Below, piece after piece: positions 25,788-35,113 of a DNA stretch of 64,000 nt. Origin of the DNA: Ruminococcus sp. GTDB taxonomy: Bacteria; Bacillota; Clostridia; Oscillospirales; Ruminococcaceae. Position numbers and translations under genes: made by a program. The stretch spans positions 62,001-126,000 of the forward strand of contig JAIDUG010000056.1 of assembly GCA_029060305.1 (NCBI GenBank). The letters run 5' to 3'. The notes below the pieces were generated by a model. That model ran no database searches. It saw only the letters and a list, made by a program, of their open reading frames with translations, and was not told the DNA's origin. The number at the start of each line of letters is the position of its first letter. The stretch's first letter is position 1.

Positions 25788-26809
25788 CAGTTATTATCCT
25801 CCTTTGTGAGTTGTTCGGAATTTTTTTCGGGTACTATTTCATTGACCAAATCCATAAGATTACCGCTGTTTACCGGACGGTTTATCAGCTGAATGAATAC
25901 ATTTTCAAGATTCGGTTTATCGGTGTAGATTTCTACAATATCAACATTGTTCTTTATGAGTTCGGACATAAGACGACGGCGGACTTCTTCTGCATCACCG
26001 TCAAGCTGTGTGGTGAAACTGAATATATTTCCGTCCTCTTCACTTATGTCTGTAATTTCTTTTACTCCCTTTGTCATTTCGATAATGGAAGCCGATTTTG
26101 TCTTTGAGCCTTTTACCTTGATATGCAGTATAAGGGTAGCACCGAAAGACTTTTCAAGATTTTCAATAGTATCAATAGCTCTTATGTCGCCTTTGTTGAT
26201 AATGACAACTCTGTCGCATACTTCACTGACTTCACTGAGAATGTGCGAACTGAATATTACTGAATGGGATTTTTTAAGTTCTCTTATGATGTTACGTACT
26301 TCAATAACCTGATTAGGGTCAAGACCGACTGTCGGCTCGTCAAGAATGATAAAATCGGGACTTCCCATAATAGCCTGAGCAAATCCCACACGTCTCTTGT
26401 AACCGCCTGAAAGATTCTTTATCAGCTTGTCCTTAACATCTGTTATTCGGAGAAGTTCCATAACACGCTGAATTTCGTCTTTTCTTTTTGAACGTGGGAT
26501 ACGTTTAAGACCTGCACAGAATGACATATATTCCTTTACTCTCATATCGGGATATACGGGTGGGTCTTGCGGAAGATAACCGATTTTTGCTTTTGCCTTG
26601 ACAGGTTCTTTTGAAATGTCAGTACCGCTTATCTTGACAGTACCGCCGGACATGGGAAGATAGCCGGCTATCATGTTCATTGTGGTTGATTTTCCTGCAC
26701 CGTTAGGACCAAGAAAACCAAGAATCTCATTATCATTTATTGTAAAACTGATATTGTTTACAGCACGGTTCTTGCCGTAAAATTTTGTAAGATTTTCAAT
26801 AGTAATCAT
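25787..26809 (-). CDS. ABC transporter ATP-binding protein, GldA-like
   Basis: Protein of 340 residues with GAAAGGAG upstream. Walker A GPNGAGKSTT (about 33-42), Q-loop YLPQDPPVY, signature LSGGYKRR (about 134-141), Walker B FIILDEPTVGLDP, and switch His in IFSSHIL. The C-terminal ~110 residues extend beyond a minimal ATPase, as in GldA/CcmA-type proteins. First gene of the four-gene operon ATPase-permease-GldG-DUF4340. No clear promoter -35 box; TATAAT on the minus strand near 26857 may be its -10 box. Confidence 0.93.
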   Translation of the reverse strand: MITIENLTKFYGKNRAVNNISFTINDNEILGFLGPNGAGKSTTMNMIAGYLPMSGGTVKISGTDISKEPVKAKAKIGYLPQDPPVYPDMRVKEYMSFCAGLKRIPRSKRKDEIQRVMELLRITDVKDKLIKNLSGGYKRRVGFAQAIMGSPDFIILDEPTVGLDPNQVIEVRNIIRELKKSHSVIFSSHILSEVSEVCDRVVIINKGDIRAIDTIENLEKSFGATLILHIKVKGSKTKSASIIEMTKGVKEITDISEEDGNIFSFTTQLDGDAEEVRRRLMSELIKNNVDIVEIYTDKPNLENVFIQLINRPVNSGNLMDLVNEIVPEKNSEQLTKEDNN

Positions 26810-26829
26810 GAGTTTCTCCTTTCTTTCTG

Positions 26830-27209
26830 TAATTATTTAATGCACGAGGCAATTATACAGTAAAATTTAAAAAAACACGTCATTTTATTATGACAGAAAA
26901 ATATGTCTGTAATATGAATAAACTATGAATCAGATATTAATTCCTTGTGGAAATCAGTCGGCAGAAAATTTATTTACACATAAAATACCAGTAAAAATAT
27001 TATACCACGGCTGTGTGAAATACGTGAACATTTATTGTAAATAAGATGAATTTGATATTTTATTTTAAAAAATAATATATGTTCATATTCAATTAATATT
27101 TTCGGATTTTCTGACAGACTGCTGATATACAAATTGTACAAAAAAAGATTCCATATTGTGTGCAATACAACAAAAATTGATTTTACAAAAATGAAAATCC
27201 GATAAACTG
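26830..27209. other. AT-rich intergenic region
   Basis: About 380 bases between the ABC operon and the GH48 promoters, very AT-rich with many stops in all frames. No gene, RNA or repeat recognised. Confidence 0.5.
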
Positions 27210-27238
27210 TTGACATAAATTAAAATGTAGAATATAAT
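27210..27238 (+). promoter_or_regulatory. Distal promoter of the GH48 gene
   Basis: TTGACA (27210-27215), 17-base spacer, TATAAT (27233-27238). Confidence 0.75.
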
Positions 27239-27306
27239 TAAACTTGAAAGAAAATAAGCTGTAACTCCAACTGTTTCAGACGGATAAGGTTTTATTAAGT
27301 TTTTTC

Positions 27307-27335
27307 TTGACAAAAATAAATTTTTATGGTACAAT
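27307..27335 (+). promoter_or_regulatory. Proximal promoter of the GH48 gene
   Basis: TTGACA (27307-27312), 17-base spacer, TACAAT (27330-27335). Transcript start near 27342 gives a leader of about 219 bases. Confidence 0.75.
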
Positions 27336-27341
27336 GTACAA

Positions 27342-27560
27342 TACGGCAGGGACTGTCGGATTTCAAGCCTGTATAGTCAGCATTTTCAATGACTGGTCAG
27401 GAAGCCTTAACAGGCGGTTCACAGTTGTGTGCCGGTACTGTGAATCCGGTATGCAGTGTACGAATTATTTCAATTGTTTTCGTATACGTTTTCTTTCCTG
27501 TAATACGGAGAGAAATTATATTTTTATTTTATCAAATCTTTATGAGAGGGGTAAAAACTT
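27342..27560 (+). promoter_or_regulatory. Long structured 5' leader of the GH48 mRNA
   Basis: Contains a clear stem TTCACAGT (27418-27425)/ACTGTGAA (27437-27444), a GCCT/AGGC hairpin just before it and a GTACGAA/TTCGTA-like stem after it, then GAGAGGGG as the ribosome site. No known riboswitch class recognised; may stabilise a highly abundant message. Confidence 0.45.
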
Positions 27561-30113
27561 ATGATAAGCAAAAAGACCAAGGCTTTGACAGCCGGAATCC
27601 TTTCTGCCGTTATGTCAGCAACAGCAGTTATGCCTGCATTCACATCAGCAGCTAATGATAACTCGTTTGCTACAGAGGACGGTGCTAACGAATCATACGC
27701 TTCGATGTTCGCATCACTCTATGATGACGTTATCACAAACGGCGTACAAAACGGCTATCTCAGCTCACAGAACAACGGAGGAGATTCTTTCGGTATTCCG
27801 TACCACTCAGTAGAAACTCTCTGTATTGAAGCACCTGACTATGGTCATGAAACAACTTCAGAAGCTATGTCCTATATTTCATGGGTTGCAGCTATGCACG
27901 ATATTCTCGTTAACAACGGTACTATCTCCGGTACAGCAGGCGACCTCAAGAAAGCATGGAAGACTATGGAAGCTATTATTCCTGGTTGGTCTGAGGCTTC
28001 AGGTCAAATGAACAAGGTAAATTACAAGTCACTCTGGAATCAGCAGAGACTTAAGGCTGATACTGCTCCCGAACTTGATACTCCTAACGAATATCCTACA
28101 AGCAATGCTGGTGTAGATGCTGTTAACCCGATGTACAACATCTTCAAAAACACATACGGCAGTGATAATGGTTACTACCTCATGCACTGGCTCGCAGACG
28201 TTGACGACTGGTATGGTTTCGGCGGTGGCACACCAGGTGCAGGCACAGGTCAATTCACATTTATCAATACATTCCAGCGTGGTGAACAGGAATCCTGTTT
28301 TGAAACTGTTCCGCATCCATGTATTGAAGAACTCAAATACGGTAACCAGGACGGTATAAAGGGTATTTTCAATGGTCCTAACGTTGCTGCTCAGTACGCA
28401 TTTACAAACGCTCCTGACGCTGAAGACCGTGCTATTCAGGCTGTTTACTTTGCTAACCAGTTCGGTGCAGGCAATGACGAAGTTACAGCACTTGCTGGTA
28501 AGATGGGTGACCAGTGCCGTAACGATATGTTTGATAAATACTATCACGCTATCGGTTGTCAGAATATTATGTCAAGCGGTAACGACGGAAACACATTAGG
28601 TGATGCAGGCGGTCAGCACTACCTCATGGCTTGGTATACATCATGGGGCGGAGCTCTCGGAAATTATGACTGGGCTTGGCAGATTGGTGCTTCACATTCA
28701 CATCAGTTCTATCAGAACCCACTTGCTGCTTACGCTCTTATTGACGATGCAGGTCTGAAAGCTGGCATGAAGTCTAATGGCGCTGTTAAGGACTATCAGG
28801 AATCATTCAAGAGACAGATTGAAATGTATCTTTGGTTACAGTCTGTTGAAGGTCCTTTCGCTGGTGGTTGTACAAACTCCTATAGAGGACGTTATGAAAA
28901 GTATCCAGACGGCTATCCGACTTTCTATGACATGGTTTACGTTCCTCACCCTGTATACGCTGACCCAGGTTCTAACCACTGGATTGGTAACCAGGTATGG
29001 CCTATGCAGAGACTTACAGAACTTTACTACTATGTAAAGACTAACGGTCCAAGCGATGCTATCAGTGGCATGACATTCGGCGGTCTCTCACTCGAAGAAG
29101 CTCTCAAGGCTCTTATCGAAAGATGGGTTGACTGGTTTGAACAGAATATGAAATTTGACTATACAACAGAAGACGGCACTTATATGGCTTACGCTATGCC
29201 TTCAAATCTCGACTGGGGTACATCTGATACTGACTATACTGTTGTTCCTGACACATGGACAGGTACTTACAATCCTGACGGTAACCAGAAACTCCACTGT
29301 ACAATCACAGGTTACGGTATGGGCGACGTTGGTTGTATTTCTTCACTCTGTAATACTCTTATGTACTACGCTAAGGCAGAGGGTGTTGACGCTGAATTTG
29401 CTACAAAAGAGGGTACAACAGTAGCTGAAAAAGGTCTCTACCTTGCTAACAAGCTCCTCAGCTCTCAGTGGAATCTTGGTCGTGACGAAATCGGTATCGC
29501 ATTTGAAGACAGCAACGGAAGCCTTAAGAGAGCATTTGAACAGGATGTTTATATCCCTGATTACTACAAGGGAACAATGCCTGACGGTTCTAAGCTCGAA
29601 TCTGGTGCTACATTCGCTTCTATCCGTGAAAGCTATGCTAATGACCCGATGTTCCAGGAAGCTAAGAAAGTTTATGACGAAACAGGCGAAACTTCCGGTT
29701 ATAGATTCAAGTTACACAGATTCTGGCACCACGGTGACGCTCTTATGGCTTACGGTTCTATGGCTCTCCTCTATCCTGAGGTTAAACCTCTTAATGATGG
29801 TGAGGAGTCAACAGACCCGACAGACCCAACAGATGACACTTCTGACAGCGACCTCAAGGTAACTCTCTGGGGCGATGCTAACGTTGACGGCGAAGTAAAC
29901 ATTTCTGACGCTGTACTCATTATGCAGTCTATCTCTAACCCAGGCGAGTACCCAGTTACTGAACAGGGTCAGCTCAACGGCGACGTTATAGACAACGGAA
30001 GCAAGTTAACAAACATGGACGCTCTTGCTATTCAGATGTCTCAGGCTAAACTTATCTCAACTTCAGATTTCCCGATGACAACAGACGAACTCAATGCTGT
30101 TTCAAGCAAGTAA
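27561..30113 (+). CDS. GH48 cellobiohydrolase with type I dockerin
   Basis: Secreted exocellulase, 850 residues, of the GH48 family that is the main processive enzyme of clostridial and ruminococcal cellulosomes; it cuts cellobiose from reducing ends. Signal peptide at 1-31 (ending TSAA). GH48 barrel at about 40-735, with IPYHSVETLCIEAPDYGHETTSEAMSY carrying the expected general-acid Glu, and DWYGFGGG, SYRGRYEKYPDG and FKLHRFWHHGDALMAYGSMALLYP. Thr/Pro/Asp linker at about 740-768. Dockerin at about 769-832: GDANVDGEVNISD and a second, diverged loop GDVIDNGSKLTNMD. Codon use is strongly biased (CTC, GCT, AAC), as in highly expressed genes. Single gene with its own terminator. Confidence 0.97.
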   Translation: MISKKTKALTAGILSAVMSATAVMPAFTSAANDNSFATEDGANESYASMFASLYDDVITNGVQNGYLSSQNNGGDSFGIPYHSVETLCIEAPDYGHETTSEAMSYISWVAAMHDILVNNGTISGTAGDLKKAWKTMEAIIPGWSEASGQMNKVNYKSLWNQQRLKADTAPELDTPNEYPTSNAGVDAVNPMYNIFKNTYGSDNGYYLMHWLADVDDWYGFGGGTPGAGTGQFTFINTFQRGEQESCFETVPHPCIEELKYGNQDGIKGIFNGPNVAAQYAFTNAPDAEDRAIQAVYFANQFGAGNDEVTALAGKMGDQCRNDMFDKYYHAIGCQNIMSSGNDGNTLGDAGGQHYLMAWYTSWGGALGNYDWAWQIGASHSHQFYQNPLAAYALIDDAGLKAGMKSNGAVKDYQESFKRQIEMYLWLQSVEGPFAGGCTNSYRGRYEKYPDGYPTFYDMVYVPHPVYADPGSNHWIGNQVWPMQRLTELYYYVKTNGPSDAISGMTFGGLSLEEALKALIERWVDWFEQNMKFDYTTEDGTYMAYAMPSNLDWGTSDTDYTVVPDTWTGTYNPDGNQKLHCTITGYGMGDVGCISSLCNTLMYYAKAEGVDAEFATKEGTTVAEKGLYLANKLLSSQWNLGRDEIGIAFEDSNGSLKRAFEQDVYIPDYYKGTMPDGSKLESGATFASIRESYANDPMFQEAKKVYDETGETSGYRFKLHRFWHHGDALMAYGSMALLYPEVKPLNDGEESTDPTDPTDDTSDSDLKVTLWGDANVDGEVNISDAVLIMQSISNPGEYPVTEQGQLNGDVIDNGSKLTNMDALAIQMSQAKLISTSDFPMTTDELNAVSSK

Positions 30114-30140
30114 TAGTCAGTTAATAAATTAAATACAAAA

Positions 30141-30171
30141 GGGGACACTTCGGTGTCCCTTTATTTTTTTC
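30141..30171 (+). terminator. Rho-independent terminator of the GH48 gene
   Basis: GGGACAC-TTCG-GTGTCCC stem with the stable TTCG tetraloop, then a long T run. Confidence 0.92.
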
Positions 30172-30180
30172 TTAAAATGC

Positions 30181-30209
30181 TTGCATTTTATACTGAATAG
30201 TGGTATAAT
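30181..30209 (+). promoter_or_regulatory. Promoter of the yicC-remA-gmk operon
   Basis: TTGCAT (30181-30186), 17-base spacer, TATAAT (30204-30209). Confidence 0.7.
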
Positions 30210-30241
30210 AATACATATTATTATAAAGGCAGGCGAACAAA

Positions 30242-31120
30242 GTGACAAAAAGTATGACAGGCTACGGCAGAGCGCAGAAAGTTCTTTCCGGACGTGATAT
30301 ACTGGTTGAAATCCGTTCCGTTAATCACAGATATTATGAATATTCCTCAAGGATTCCCCGTGCTTACAGTTATATAGACGAAAAACTGAAAACTCTCCTG
30401 AAAACTTCGGTTTCAAGGGGAAAAGTTGAAATTTCAGTTACTATCAACAATATTGAAGCGAAAGATTCTGAAATCTCTATAAACAAGGCTGTCGCTGAGG
30501 GATATGTGAACGCTCTCCGGAGCGTTTCGGACGAACTGAATCTTGAAGATGATTTGGTTCTTTCAAAACTTATAAAACTTCCTGAGATATTCGTTGTTCA
30601 GAAAGCTCCCGACAATCAGGAACAAATATGGGCGGATATTCGTGAGGTCGCCGACGAGGCTTTACAGAAATTTGTTGAAATGCGTCAGACAGAGGGCGGA
30701 AAACTTAAATCTGACATAATTGCAAAAGCTGATTTTATTCTTGAAATGGTTGCACAGGTTGAAAAGCTTTCCCCTCAGACTGTTGTGAATTATCGTAACA
30801 AATTGTATCAGAAAATTTCAGAACTCCTTGAAAACAAGGATATTGACGAACAGCGTATACTTACTGAATCAGCAATTTTTGCTGAAAAAATAGCAGTCGA
30901 TGAAGAAACGGTGCGTTTACGCAGTCATATATCACAGCTTAAAAGTATGTTTGAATCCGATGAACCGGTAGGAAGAAAACTTGATTTTATTGTACAGGAA
31001 ATGAACCGTGAGGTTAATACAATCGGCTCAAAGGCTCAGGATTTGAGTATAACGAAAATTGTCGTTGATATGAAAGCCGAAATTGAAAAAATCCGTGAAC
31101 AAATTCAGAATATCGAGTAG
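30242..31120 (+). CDS. yicC: YicC family endoribonuclease-like protein
   Basis: Protein of 292 residues starting at GTG 30242. YicC signatures: MTKSMTGYGRAQ at the start, EIRSVNHRYYEYSSRIPR, and the C-terminal GRKLDFIVQEMNREVNTIGSKAQD. In E. coli YicC has been linked to degradation of small RNA RyhB; in Firmicutes the gene (yloC) precedes remA and gmk, as here. First gene of the large housekeeping operon. Confidence 0.94.
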   Translation: MTKSMTGYGRAQKVLSGRDILVEIRSVNHRYYEYSSRIPRAYSYIDEKLKTLLKTSVSRGKVEISVTINNIEAKDSEISINKAVAEGYVNALRSVSDELNLEDDLVLSKLIKLPEIFVVQKAPDNQEQIWADIREVADEALQKFVEMRQTEGGKLKSDIIAKADFILEMVAQVEKLSPQTVVNYRNKLYQKISELLENKDIDEQRILTESAIFAEKIAVDEETVRLRSHISQLKSMFESDEPVGRKLDFIVQEMNREVNTIGSKAQDLSITKIVVDMKAEIEKIREQIQNIE

Positions 31121-31129
31121 GTGAATCCT

Positions 31130-31363
31130 ATGAAGTTTATAAATATAGGTTATGGAAATATGGTTTCTTCCGAAAGAATTGTTACTATAGTCAGTCCCGA
31201 ATCTGCTCCTATCAAAAGAATGGTACAGGAAGCACGTGACGAGGGCAGGGCAATTGATGCTACTTACGGTAGAAAAACAAGAGCCGTAATTGTTATGGAC
31301 AGCGGACATATTATATTATCCTCGCTTGTTGCTGAAACTCTTGCGACTCGTCTTAATGAATAA
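31130..31363 (+). CDS. remA: RemA-like regulator (DUF370)
   Basis: Protein of 77 residues from ATG 31130 (AGGTGA upstream; the GTG at 31121 would add three residues). Very close to Rem[32 protein letters not shown], then [25 protein letters not shown]. In Bacillus RemA forms rings that bind DNA and activate biofilm matrix and osmoprotection genes. Conserved place between yicC and gmk. Confidence 0.94.
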   Translation: MKFINIGYGNMVSSERIVTIVSPESAPIKRMVQEARDEGRAIDATYGRKTRAVIVMDSGHIILSSLVAETLATRLNE

Positions 31364-31376
31364 GGAGGGATATTTT

Positions 31377-31982
31377 ATGAACAAGGGAAGGCTTATAGTT
31401 TTTTCTGCTCCGTCCGGTTGCGGAAAAGGTACTATGCTCGCACAAATCCTGAAAAACGGCAATTATCATTGTTCAGTTTCAGCGACTACACGACAGCCTC
31501 GTGAAAACGAAAAAGACGGAGTAAACTATTACTTTATAAGTAATGAAGAGTTTGAGAATAAAATAAAAGAAGATGCTTTTCTTGAATATGCCGGATATTG
31601 CAACCATTATTACGGTACACTTCTTTCGGAAGTTGACGATTATCTCGAAAAAGGTACTGACGTTATCCTCGAAATTGAAGTACAGGGTGCAATGAAAGTT
31701 ATGCAGAAAAGACCTGAAGCAGTTTCTGTTTTTGTAATGCCACCGTCAATAAAGGAACTCCGTCGCCGTCTTAAAAAAAGAGGTACTGAAACCGACGAAG
31801 TTATTGAAAAGAGAATTTCAGAAGCTACCGGTGAAATTGCTCAGGCAGGAAAATATGATTATATTATTGTGAACAATGTCCTTGAAGATGCCGTTGATGA
31901 TTTTTGTGCGGTAATGCGTGCAGAAAGGCTTAAATCGGAATTTTCGGACGATATTATAAATGAGGTGTTAGAAAATGCTTAG
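31377..31982 (+). CDS. gmk: Guanylate kinase
   Basis: Converts GMP and ATP to GDP and ADP. 201 residues from ATG 31377, with AAGGAGGG upstream (a longer frame from 31290 overlaps remA). P-loop SAPSGCGKGTM at about 9-19, GMP-binding SATTRQPRENEKDGVNYYF at about 36-54, and ILEIEVQGAMKV. Overlaps rpoZ by eight bases. Confidence 0.97.
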   Translation: MNKGRLIVFSAPSGCGKGTMLAQILKNGNYHCSVSATTRQPRENEKDGVNYYFISNEEFENKIKEDAFLEYAGYCNHYYGTLLSEVDDYLEKGTDVILEIEVQGAMKVMQKRPEAVSVFVMPPSIKELRRRLKKRGTETDEVIEKRISEATGEIAQAGKYDYIIVNNVLEDAVDDFCAVMRAERLKSEFSDDIINEVLENA

Positions 31983-32181
31983 ACCAGCAGTAAATCAGAT
32001 TATTTCAAAGAATGAGAGTTGTTATTCACTTGTAATCGCCGTCGCAAAACGTGCAAGAGAGATTTCCGACGAACTCTATAAAAATGAACAGACTTTAGAG
32101 GAAAAACCGGTAAAAACCGCTGTTGAAGAAATAGCAAGCGGTAAATGCAAAATTGTAAACACGCTTTTACATGGTGAATAA
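31975..32181 (+). CDS. rpoZ: RNA polymerase omega subunit
   Basis: 68 residues; MLRPAVNQIISKNESCYSLVIAVAKRAREISDEL is the omega core that clamps the beta-prime subunit; EKPVKTAVEEIASGKCKIV follows. Located after gmk as usual; coaBC, often next, is absent and priA follows directly, overlapping by one base. Confidence 0.94.
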   Translation: MLRPAVNQIISKNESCYSLVIAVAKRAREISDELYKNEQTLEEKPVKTAVEEIASGKCKIVNTLLHGE

Positions 32182-34616
32182 TGTCACTTGTTGCTGAAAT
32201 TGCTGTAAGCAATACGGCTTATTCTTTTGATATGCTTTTCAGTTATGTAATTCCGGAAAATTTTTCATTAGAGTGCGGGTGCAGAGTGATTGTGCCATTC
32301 GGTAGGGGAGATTCTAACCGTGTAGGTGCTGTAATGAAAATCACTTCTGGCAGTATTAAAGGGCTGAAAGAAATTATTTCTGTAATCGACGATAAGCCTG
32401 TGCTTTCAGAAGAAATGATTGAAATAGTGCATTATCTCCGTGATTATACATTCTGCACATACTATGATGCAGTGAAAACAATGATTCCGCCTGCAATGAA
32501 CGGCAGAATAACGGAAAAATTCTATATCAACGAAAGTTTTGTGCTTGCCGATACACTCAGCGAAAAGGCAAATTCACTTCTCGAAAATCTGAAAAAATTT
32601 TCCGGTAATAAAAAACTTAATGAGTTTATCGGAGACTTCATTTCTAAAAAAGGCAGAAAAACTATTGACGAACTCTGTGAAAGCGGAGCTTTAAATTCTG
32701 ATAATATTTTTCGGCAGAAAGTCGGCGACGCTTCAATAAAAATGGTACGTCTTACTGATAGTTATATAAAAAGTCCGGAAAATTTCAAACTCACTCCGAA
32801 ACAGAAAACAGTTGTAAATTTTTTGTCTGAAAATAATGCCTCTTCACGTGAGACCGCTTATATGTGCGGAGTTACCGGAGTAGTTATTTCCAATCTCGTA
32901 AGAAACGGCGTTGCTGAAGAATACGAAGTTGAAACTTTCCGCCGTGTTGAAGATTTTTCAGAAGGTCGTATTGATATAGACGATACTATTCTTTCGGAAG
33001 AACAGCAGTCCGCATTTGACGAAGTTTACAGAAGTGTACAAACCAATAAACCGGCGGTTTATCTGTTGCACGGAGTTACAGGGAGCGGTAAAACTGCTGT
33101 ATTTGAAAAACTTATTTCTGCTACTGTAAAGACTGGCAGACAAGTGCTTATGCTTATTCCTGAAATAAGTCTCACACCGCAGATTCTTAACCGTTTCCGG
33201 TCACTTTTCGGCGAAAGCGTGGCTGTGATTCATAGCGGTCTTTCACTCGGACAGAGGCTTGACGAATACAAACGTATAAAGTCCGGAAAAGCTGATATTG
33301 TTATAGGTACAAGAAGTGCAGTTTTTTCACCGCTTGATAATATAGGGCTCATCATTATGGACGAAGAGGGCGAAAATACCTATAAATCGGAAATCGCCCC
33401 ACGTTATAAAACGCACAATGTTGCAAAAAGAAGATGTGCGTATCATGGTGCAACACTTCTTTTAGCATCTGCAACGCCGTCTGTTGAAAGCTACTATCTG
33501 GCAGAAAAAAATCTGTATCATCTTATAAAAATAAAAAAACGCTATCAGAATATGCCTCTTCCGGAAGTAAGTATAGTTGATATGAATGAAGAGCGTGACG
33601 ACGGAAACAGAACAGAGTTTAGCCGAAAACTTGTTGCGGAAATAGACAGAAATTTGGAAAACGGCGAACAGGTTATATTACTTCTTAACCGTCGTGGCTA
33701 CCATACCATTATAAACTGTATGGAATGTATGAAACCTATTCATTGTCCGAACTGTTCCATACCACTGACGTATCATCAGAAAAATAAAAGGCTTATGTGT
33801 CACTACTGCGGATATTCAAGCGGAATGGTAACAAAATGTTCTTCCTGCGGTTCTGAAAGACTGAGAAGTATGGGTTTCGGCACTCAGAAACTTGAAGACG
33901 AATTGAAAATGTATTTCCCGTCCGCAAGGATTCTCAGAATGGACGCTGATACGACTTTTTCAAGATATTCATATGAAACGAATTTTTCTGATTTCCGCAA
34001 AGGCAAATATGATATAATGATTGGTACTCAGATGATTGGTAAAGGTCTCGACTTCCCGAATGTAACACTTGTCGGTGTACTTTCAGTTGATAAGGCACTT
34101 TATTCAGGAAATTTCCGGAGCTATGAACACACGTTCTCACTGATAACTCAGGTTGTCGGCAGAAGCGGTCGTGGAGGAATTTCCGGCAGGGCAGTATTGC
34201 AGACATTTATTCCCGAACACTATATTATAAACCTATCTGCTGAACAGGATTACGAAAGTTTCTATAATGAAGAAATATCCCTCCGGCGTGCGTTGACTTT
34301 TCCGCCGATATGTGATATGTGTATATTCTTTTTTTCGGGAAATGATGATATTTCAGTACAAAACGGTGCTGATTCGGTTTACGGACTTATGCGGAAAAAA
34401 CTTGACGAACTGAAACCAAAAACTCCGGTAATGATTATAAAACCTGTTAAATGTTTTTACGGAAAAATAAATGGCAGATACCGCTGGCAGATTACTATGA
34501 AGTGTAAGAATACAGCTGAAATAAGGACTTTCATAAGCGGAGTACTTAAAGATTCCGCAAAACTCAAGGAAATGAATAAAATTTCAGTCTATGCTGATAT
34601 GAACGGCGATATATGA
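32181..34616 (+). CDS. priA: Primosomal replication-restart helicase PriA
   Basis: 811 residues. N-terminal 3'-DNA-binding domain (VAEIAVSNTAYSFDMLFSYVIPEN). Helicase motif I HGVTGSGKTAVF at about 295-306; Walker B is IIMDEEGENTYKSE, where most PriA proteins have DEEH. Zinc-binding Cys cluster: CMECMKPIHCPNCS and MCHYCGY...CSSCGS (eight Cys). Later motifs IGTQMIGKGLDFPNVTLVGV and QVVGRSGRG are intact. PriA reloads the replicative helicase at stalled forks. The Gly in place of His in motif II is unusual. Confidence 0.96.
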   Translation: MSLVAEIAVSNTAYSFDMLFSYVIPENFSLECGCRVIVPFGRGDSNRVGAVMKITSGSIKGLKEIISVIDDKPVLSEEMIEIVHYLRDYTFCTYYDAVKTMIPPAMNGRITEKFYINESFVLADTLSEKANSLLENLKKFSGNKKLNEFIGDFISKKGRKTIDELCESGALNSDNIFRQKVGDASIKMVRLTDSYIKSPENFKLTPKQKTVVNFLSENNASSRETAYMCGVTGVVISNLVRNGVAEEYEVETFRRVEDFSEGRIDIDDTILSEEQQSAFDEVYRSVQTNKPAVYLLHGVTGSGKTAVFEKLISATVKTGRQVLMLIPEISLTPQILNRFRSLFGESVAVIHSGLSLGQRLDEYKRIKSGKADIVIGTRSAVFSPLDNIGLIIMDEEGENTYKSEIAPRYKTHNVAKRRCAYHGATLLLASATPSVESYYLAEKNLYHLIKIKKRYQNMPLPEVSIVDMNEERDDGNRTEFSRKLVAEIDRNLENGEQVILLLNRRGYHTIINCMECMKPIHCPNCSIPLTYHQKNKRLMCHYCGYSSGMVTKCSSCGSERLRSMGFGTQKLEDELKMYFPSARILRMDADTTFSRYSYETNFSDFRKGKYDIMIGTQMIGKGLDFPNVTLVGVLSVDKALYSGNFRSYEHTFSLITQVVGRSGRGGISGRAVLQTFIPEHYIINLSAEQDYESFYNEEISLRRALTFPPICDMCIFFFSGNDDISVQNGADSVYGLMRKKLDELKPKTPVMIIKPVKCFYGKINGRYRWQITMKCKNTAEIRTFISGVLKDSAKLKEMNKISVYADMNGDI

Positions 34617-34641
34617 TTGTAAAAGAAAGGATTTAAACAGA

Positions 34642-35106
34642 ATGGCTCTCAGAAAGATTTTAACAGATAAAGACGAGGCACTCCACAGAGTATGCCGACC
34701 GGTTGAAAAATTTGACGAAAAACTTGCACAGTTACTTGACGATATGCACGAAACTCTGAACAAGGCTCAGGGTGTTGGACTGGCTGCTCCGCAGGTGGGA
34801 ATTTGCAGACGTATTTTTATAATGCACCTTGACGAAAATACTATTATTGAAGCAGTCAATCCGGAAATCACTTTAAAAAAAGGAAAACAGCGTGTAGAAG
34901 AAGGCTGTCTGTCGTGTCCGAATGTATGGGGATTTGTTACACGTCCTATGCACTGTCGTCTGAAAGCTCAGGACAGAAACGGCAACTGGTGGGAACGTGA
35001 TTTCACTGAACTCGGTGCACAGTGTACCGCCCACGAATATGACCACCTTGACGGTCATGTGTTTACTGAAATAGTGGAGGAATTTTTTGTTCCGGAGGAG
35101 GCTTGA
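34642..35106 (+). CDS. def: Peptide deformylase
   Basis: 154 residues. Removes the formyl group from new proteins. The three metal/active-site motifs are intact: GVGLAAPQVG (44-53), EEGCLS with Cys89, and HEYDH with His131, Glu132, His135. GAAAGGA upstream. fmt, which makes the formyl-Met-tRNA substrate, is next. Confidence 0.97.
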   Translation: MALRKILTDKDEALHRVCRPVEKFDEKLAQLLDDMHETLNKAQGVGLAAPQVGICRRIFIMHLDENTIIEAVNPEITLKKGKQRVEEGCLSCPNVWGFVTRPMHCRLKAQDRNGNWWERDFTELGAQCTAHEYDHLDGHVFTEIVEEFFVPEEA

Positions 35107-35113
35107 TTACTAT

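Noticed and set aside
28029..28547. 172-residue frame antisense to the GH48 gene
   Set aside because: Arises from the biased codon use of the GH48 gene; no start signals and low-complexity Val/Thr/Cys content.
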